Positions 61,063 to 64,000 of a stretch of 64,000 bases of DNA are shown here, piece after piece; the first letter of the stretch is position 1, and each line of letters begins with the position of its first letter. Source of the stretch: Micromonospora sp. NBC_01699 (GTDB lineage: Bacteria; Actinomycetota; Actinomycetes; Mycobacteriales; Micromonosporaceae); assembly GCF_036250065.1 (NCBI RefSeq), contig NZ_CP109199.1, positions 5,766,001 through 5,830,000 of the forward strand. The letters run 5' to 3'. A model generated the notes under the pieces. It saw only the letters and a list, made by a program, of their open reading frames with translations, ran no database searches and was not told where the DNA came from. The translations under genes were made by a program, and so were the position numbers.

Positions 61063-61278
61063 ATGGCCCTGACAACGTCCTGGAAACCCGGCACCGGGCC
61101 GGTGCTGACCGGCGTCGACCGCGCCACGCCGTCCGGCGACGACCGCCCTGATCCGGACGGCCCGGTCGTCAAGGGTCAGGGTCCGCTGGTCTTCCTGCGG
61201 CCGGAGCGGATCCTCGCCGACACCGAACCGCTCGCGGTCGCCGACCACGGCCGGTGGAGATACCTGCGGGCGGCGTGA
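61063..61278 (+). CDS. Small hypothetical protein
   Basis: 71 aa from ATG 61063, with GGAG about seven bases upstream; an in-frame ATG at 61051 has weaker support. The sequence (MALTTSWKPGTGPVLTGVD ... PLVFLRPERILADTEPLAV) has no membrane segment. The family is not recognised. It stands between the LacI gene and the convergent Rrf2 gene, ending 21 bases before the Rrf2 stop. Confidence 0.55.
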   Translation: MALTTSWKPGTGPVLTGVDRATPSGDDRPDPDGPVVKGQGPLVFLRPERILADTEPLAVADHGRWRYLRAA

Positions 61279-61299
61279 CCCACCCGCTGCGGGTGGGAC

Positions 61300-61785
61300 T
61301 CAGATCCAGGCGTTCGGGTCGCTGACCAGCTCGGTGACCCGGTCGGGCAGCTTGCCGCTGGCCACGTCGGCGACGGTGACCAGTTCGAGAATCTCCCGCT
61401 CGCTGGCTCGCAACGCGATCCAGACCTCCTGTAGCGAGCGGGCCGCGCCCTGGTAGCCGAGATCCTCCGGGCGCTGCCCCCGGATGTGCGCGAGCGGCCC
61501 GTCGATCACCCGGATCACGTCGGCGAGGGAGATCTCCGCCGCCTTGCGGGCCAGCCAGTAGCCGCCCTCCGGGCCACGCTGGGCGTGCACTATGCCGCCC
61601 CGGCGCAGTTGCAACAGGATGCTCTCCAGGAACTTCGGCGGGATCTCCTGTGCGCGGGCGATCTGCTCGGCCGTCACCGGGTTCGGACGTCGGGCGGGGC
61701 CGGTTGCGGCGGCCGTGTCGTCCGCCGTGGCGGCGAGCTCGGCGGTTGCGCGCAGCGCGTAGTCGACCCGTGCGGAGAGACGCAT
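61300..61785 (-). CDS. Rrf2-family transcriptional regulator
   Basis: 161 aa from ATG 61785 (MRLSARVDYALRATAEL), the normal Rrf2 start; an upstream in-frame start would add 23 unrelated residues. The winged helix has TAEQIARAQEIPPKFLESILLQLRRGGIVHAQRGPEGGYWLAR. It has no Cys residues, so the three Fe-S ligands of IscR/NsrR are missing and it should sense something other than a cluster bound by Cys. Target genes are unknown. Confidence 0.92.
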   Translation of the reverse strand: MRLSARVDYALRATAELAATADDTAAATGPARRPNPVTAEQIARAQEIPPKFLESILLQLRRGGIVHAQRGPEGGYWLARKAAEISLADVIRVIDGPLAHIRGQRPEDLGYQGAARSLQEVWIALRASEREILELVTVADVASGKLPDRVTELVSDPNAWI

Positions 61786-61884
61786 GCCGGAAAGGTTAGC
61801 CCCCGCCACGCCCGGCGAACGGTGCCGGGGGTACCAAGCCTCGCAAGGCGCCACTTCCGGCGGAAATCGCGCTATCCCCGCCGG

Positions 61885-62769
61885 TCAGGCGCCGACCCGG
61901 CGGAGCAGTCCCTCCTGCACGGAGCTGGCGATCTGGCGACCGTCGACGGTGAACATCCGGCCGGTCGCCAGGCCCCGCGCGCGGGAGGCGGACGGGCTCC
62001 AGCAGTCGTAGAGGAACCACTCGTCGGCCCGGAACGGCCGGTGGAACCACAGGGCGTGGTCGAGGCTGGCGCCAACGACCCCGCCGGGCCCCCACACCTC
62101 ACCGTGCACCGAGAGCACCGAGTCGAGCAGGGTCAGGTCCGAGGCGTACGTCAGCGCGCAGGCGTGCAGCAGCGGGTCGTCGGGCAGCTTGCCGTCGATC
62201 CGCATCCACACCCGCTGGTACGGGTCGGCCGGCCGGTCGCCGGGGCGTACCCAGCCGGGCTCGCCGACGTAGCGGACGTCGATCGGACGCGGGATGAGCG
62301 ACCAGATGCCGAGCCGCTCCGGGTAGCGGGCCAGCCGGTCGGCCATGGTCGGCACCTCGTCCGGACCGGGTACGTCCGGCGGGACCGGCGCCTGGTGGTC
62401 GAGCCCCTCCTCGATCCGCTGGAACGACGCGGACATGAAGAAGATGGTCTTGCCGTGCTGCTTGGCCACCGACCGGCGGACCGAGAACGACCGGCCGTCG
62501 CGGATCCGTTCGACCTGGTACTCGATCGGCTCGACCGGGTCGCCGGGGCGGACGAAGTAGCCGTGCAGCGAGTGCACGAACCGGGTCGGGTCGACGGTCC
62601 GGCCGGCGGCCACCAGTGCCTGCCCGGCGACCTGACCGCCGTACACCCGTTGCGGGCCGACCGGCGGACTCATCCCCCGGAAGGTCATCTCGTCGACAGG
62701 GGTCAGGTCGAGCACTTCGAGAAGTTGGTCGACCGCGACCTGTCCACCGACCGGCCCGCCGGACGTCAC
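61885..62769 (-). CDS. tesB: Acyl-CoA thioesterase II
   Basis: 294 aa. The double hotdog fold is visible: the first half has VYGGQVAGQALVAAGRTV and SLHGYFVRPGDP, and the second half has ALTYASDLTLLDSVL, GASLDHALWFHRPFRADEWFLYD and GLATGRMFTVDGRQIASSVQEGLLR. The Asp, Ser/Thr and Gln residues of the TesB active site lie in these segments. It hydrolyses medium- and long-chain acyl-CoA. GTG 62769 overlaps the pyk stop (GTGA). M. tuberculosis has the same pykA-tesB1 pair. Confidence 0.96.
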   Translation of the reverse strand: MTSGGPVGGQVAVDQLLEVLDLTPVDEMTFRGMSPPVGPQRVYGGQVAGQALVAAGRTVDPTRFVHSLHGYFVRPGDPVEPIEYQVERIRDGRSFSVRRSVAKQHGKTIFFMSASFQRIEEGLDHQAPVPPDVPGPDEVPTMADRLARYPERLGIWSLIPRPIDVRYVGEPGWVRPGDRPADPYQRVWMRIDGKLPDDPLLHACALTYASDLTLLDSVLSVHGEVWGPGGVVGASLDHALWFHRPFRADEWFLYDCWSPSASRARGLATGRMFTVDGRQIASSVQEGLLRRVGA

Positions 62770-64000
62770 TGCAAGGCCCGGGCCGCCGCCGCGTCGACAA
62801 GGGAGCCGAGCTGGTGTACGCGCAACGTGTTGGTGAAGCCCGGGGTGCCGGGCGGGCTACCGGCGACGATCACCACGTAGTCGCCCGGGTTGCCCCGGCC
62901 GAGGCCGAGCAGGGCCTGGTCGACCTGGCGGAACATGTCGTCGGTGTGCTGCACGAACGGCATCAGGAAGGTCTCCACGCCCCAGGCCAGGGCGAGCTGG
63001 TCGCGCACCTCCGGCACCGGGGTGAAGGCCAGCAGCGGCAGGTCGCAGTGCAGCCGGGAGAGCCGGCGCACGGTGTCACCGGTCTGCGAGAAGGCGACCA
63101 GGGCCTTGGCGCCGATGGCACGGGCGATCTGCGAGGCGGCCACGGTGAGCGCGCCGCCGTGCGTACGCGGGTCGTGCTGGAGCCGCGGCACGCCGATCGA
63201 GCCGGACTCGGTGGTGGTGACGATCTTCGCCATGGTGCTCACGGTGAGCACCGGATACTTGCCGACGCTGGTCTCGCCGGAGAGCATCACCGCGTCGGCG
63301 CCGTCGAGCACCGCGTTGGCCACGTCGGACGCCTCGGCGCGGGTGGGGCGGGAGTTCTCGATCATCGAGTCGAGCATCTGGGTGGCCACGATGACCGGCC
63401 GGGCGTTCTCCCGGCAGAGCTGCACGGCCCGCTTCTGCACCAGCGGCACCTGGTCCAGCGGAAGCTCGACGCCGAGGTCACCGCGGGCGACCATGATGCC
63501 GCCGTCGAACGCGGCGACGATGGCCTCCAGGTGGTCCACCGCCTCCGGCTTCTCGACCTTGGCCATGACCGGCCGGTGGACGCCGACCTCCTGCATGATG
63601 CCGTGCGCCAGCTTGATGTCGTCGGCCGAGCGGACGAAGGACATCGCGATCATGTCGACGCCGAGGCCGAGGGCGAACCGGAGGTCGTCGGCGTCCTTCT
63701 CCGACATCGCCGGCACGCTCACCGCGACGTTCGGCAGCGAGACGCCCTTGTTGTTGGAGACCGCGCCGCCCTCGGTGACCAGGACCCGGATGTCGTTGCC
63801 CTCGACCGAGCTGACCTCGACCGCTACCCGCCCGTCGTCGATCAGCAGGCGGTCGCCGGGGCTGACCTCCTGGGGCAGCTTGCTGTAGGTGCAGGAGACT
63901 CGCTCGCGGGTGCCGACGATGTCATCGCCGGTGATCACTACGGAGTCACCGGTGCGCCACTCGTGCGGGCCGTCGGCGAACTTGCCGAGGCGGATCTTCG
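62766..64000 (-). CDS. pyk: Pyruvate kinase, C-terminal part
   Basis: 411 residues are visible; the N-terminus (about 60-80 residues) lies beyond the right edge. The reading opens KIRLGKFADGPHEWRTGD before the in-frame GTG at 63938, so the gene continues past that codon. It has the B domain (VSPGDRLLIDDGRVAVEVSSV), LGVDMIAMSFVRSADDI, the catalytic Lys in VMAKVEKPEAVDHL, MVARGDLGVELPLDQVPLVQKR and VATQMLDSMIENSRPTRAEASDVANAVLDGADAVMLSGETSVGKYP. It makes pyruvate and ATP from phosphoenolpyruvate. It overlaps tesB by four bases. Confidence 0.97.
   Translation of the reverse strand, partial: KIRLGKFADGPHEWRTGDSVVITGDDIVGTRERVSCTYSKLPQEVSPGDRLLIDDGRVAVEVSSVEGNDIRVLVTEGGAVSNNKGVSLPNVAVSVPAMSEKDADDLRFALGLGVDMIAMSFVRSADDIKLAHGIMQEVGVHRPVMAKVEKPEAVDHLEAIVAAFDGGIMVARGDLGVELPLDQVPLVQKRAVQLCRENARPVIVATQMLDSMIENSRPTRAEASDVANAVLDGADAVMLSGETSVGKYPVLTVSTMAKIVTTTESGSIGVPRLQHDPRTHGGALTVAASQIARAIGAKALVAFSQTGDTVRRLSRLHCDLPLLAFTPVPEVRDQLALAWGVETFLMPFVQHTDDMFRQVDQALLGLGRGNPGDYVVIVAGSPPGTPGFTNTLRVHQLGSLVDAAAARALQ

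Overview
This is a chromosomal segment of a very GC-rich actinomycete. Codons end in G or C almost throughout, GTG starts are frequent, and many gene pairs overlap as ATGA or GTGA. Housekeeping gene content and order (pyk, tesB ... pdtaR ... polA, rpsA, coaE, uvrB) match the order I remember around Rv1617-Rv1633 of Mycobacterium tuberculosis. The CoaE-UPF0157 fusion, the CBM2/CBM6-armed plant polysaccharide enzymes and the style of the intergenic repeats suggest Micromonosporaceae (Micromonospora, Actinoplanes, Plantactinospora or similar). Genus and species cannot be told from the window.

Layout. (1) 1-4.1 kb: minus-strand operon of the uncharacterised STM4012-STM4015 families (radical SAM fragment, phosphatase/sulfatase-fold hydrolase, ATP-grasp protein) headed by two tandem leucine-rich-repeat paralogues. 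(2) 4.2-17.5 kb: core block with a tandem GNAT enzyme, a metallo-beta-lactamase-fold hydrolase, uvrB, a two-repeat lipoprotein, coaE, rpsA, a methyltransferase, the DUF2945/DUF3140 pair and polA. (3) 17.6-24.8 kb: a complete branched-chain amino-acid type ABC transporter (livF-G-M-H plus binding protein), a lipoprotein, and the ANTAR regulator pdtaR. (4) 24.9 kb: a tRNA with a CAA (Leu) anticodon but no long variable arm. (5) 25.2-32 kb: secreted FAD oxidoreductase, two GAF-ANTAR regulators, small membrane proteins, a broken DedA gene, a transglutaminase-like protein and a DUF5994/LapA pair. (6) 32.5-37.7 kb: two GT4 glycosyltransferases, an alpha/alpha-toroid protein and a GH130 phosphorylase-like enzyme. 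(7) 37.8-44.3 kb: a DoxX gene with a clear promoter/operator, then an IclR-aldehyde dehydrogenase-sugar ABC operon. (8) 46.1-60.9 kb: polysaccharide utilisation: CBM2-PL11 rhamnogalacturonan lyase, GH42 galactosidase, oligosaccharide ABC transporter, ROK regulator, a large GH3 enzyme and its LacI regulator. (9) 61-64 kb: Rrf2 regulator, tesB, and pyk running off the right edge.

How the parts work together. Section 8 reads as a pectin side-chain system: a secreted lyase cuts rhamnogalacturonan, an LplABC-like importer brings in oligosaccharides, and intracellular GH42 and GH3 enzymes hydrolyse them under ROK and LacI control. Perfect or near-perfect palindromes lie upstream of the GH3, GH42, IclR and DoxX genes. 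Strong hairpins separate most convergent units. No integrase, transposase, CRISPR array or prophage was seen. The least understood groups, and the best candidates for new biology, are the STM4012-4015 operon with duplicated LRR genes, the GT4-toroid-GH130 cluster and the short-variable-arm CAA tRNA.
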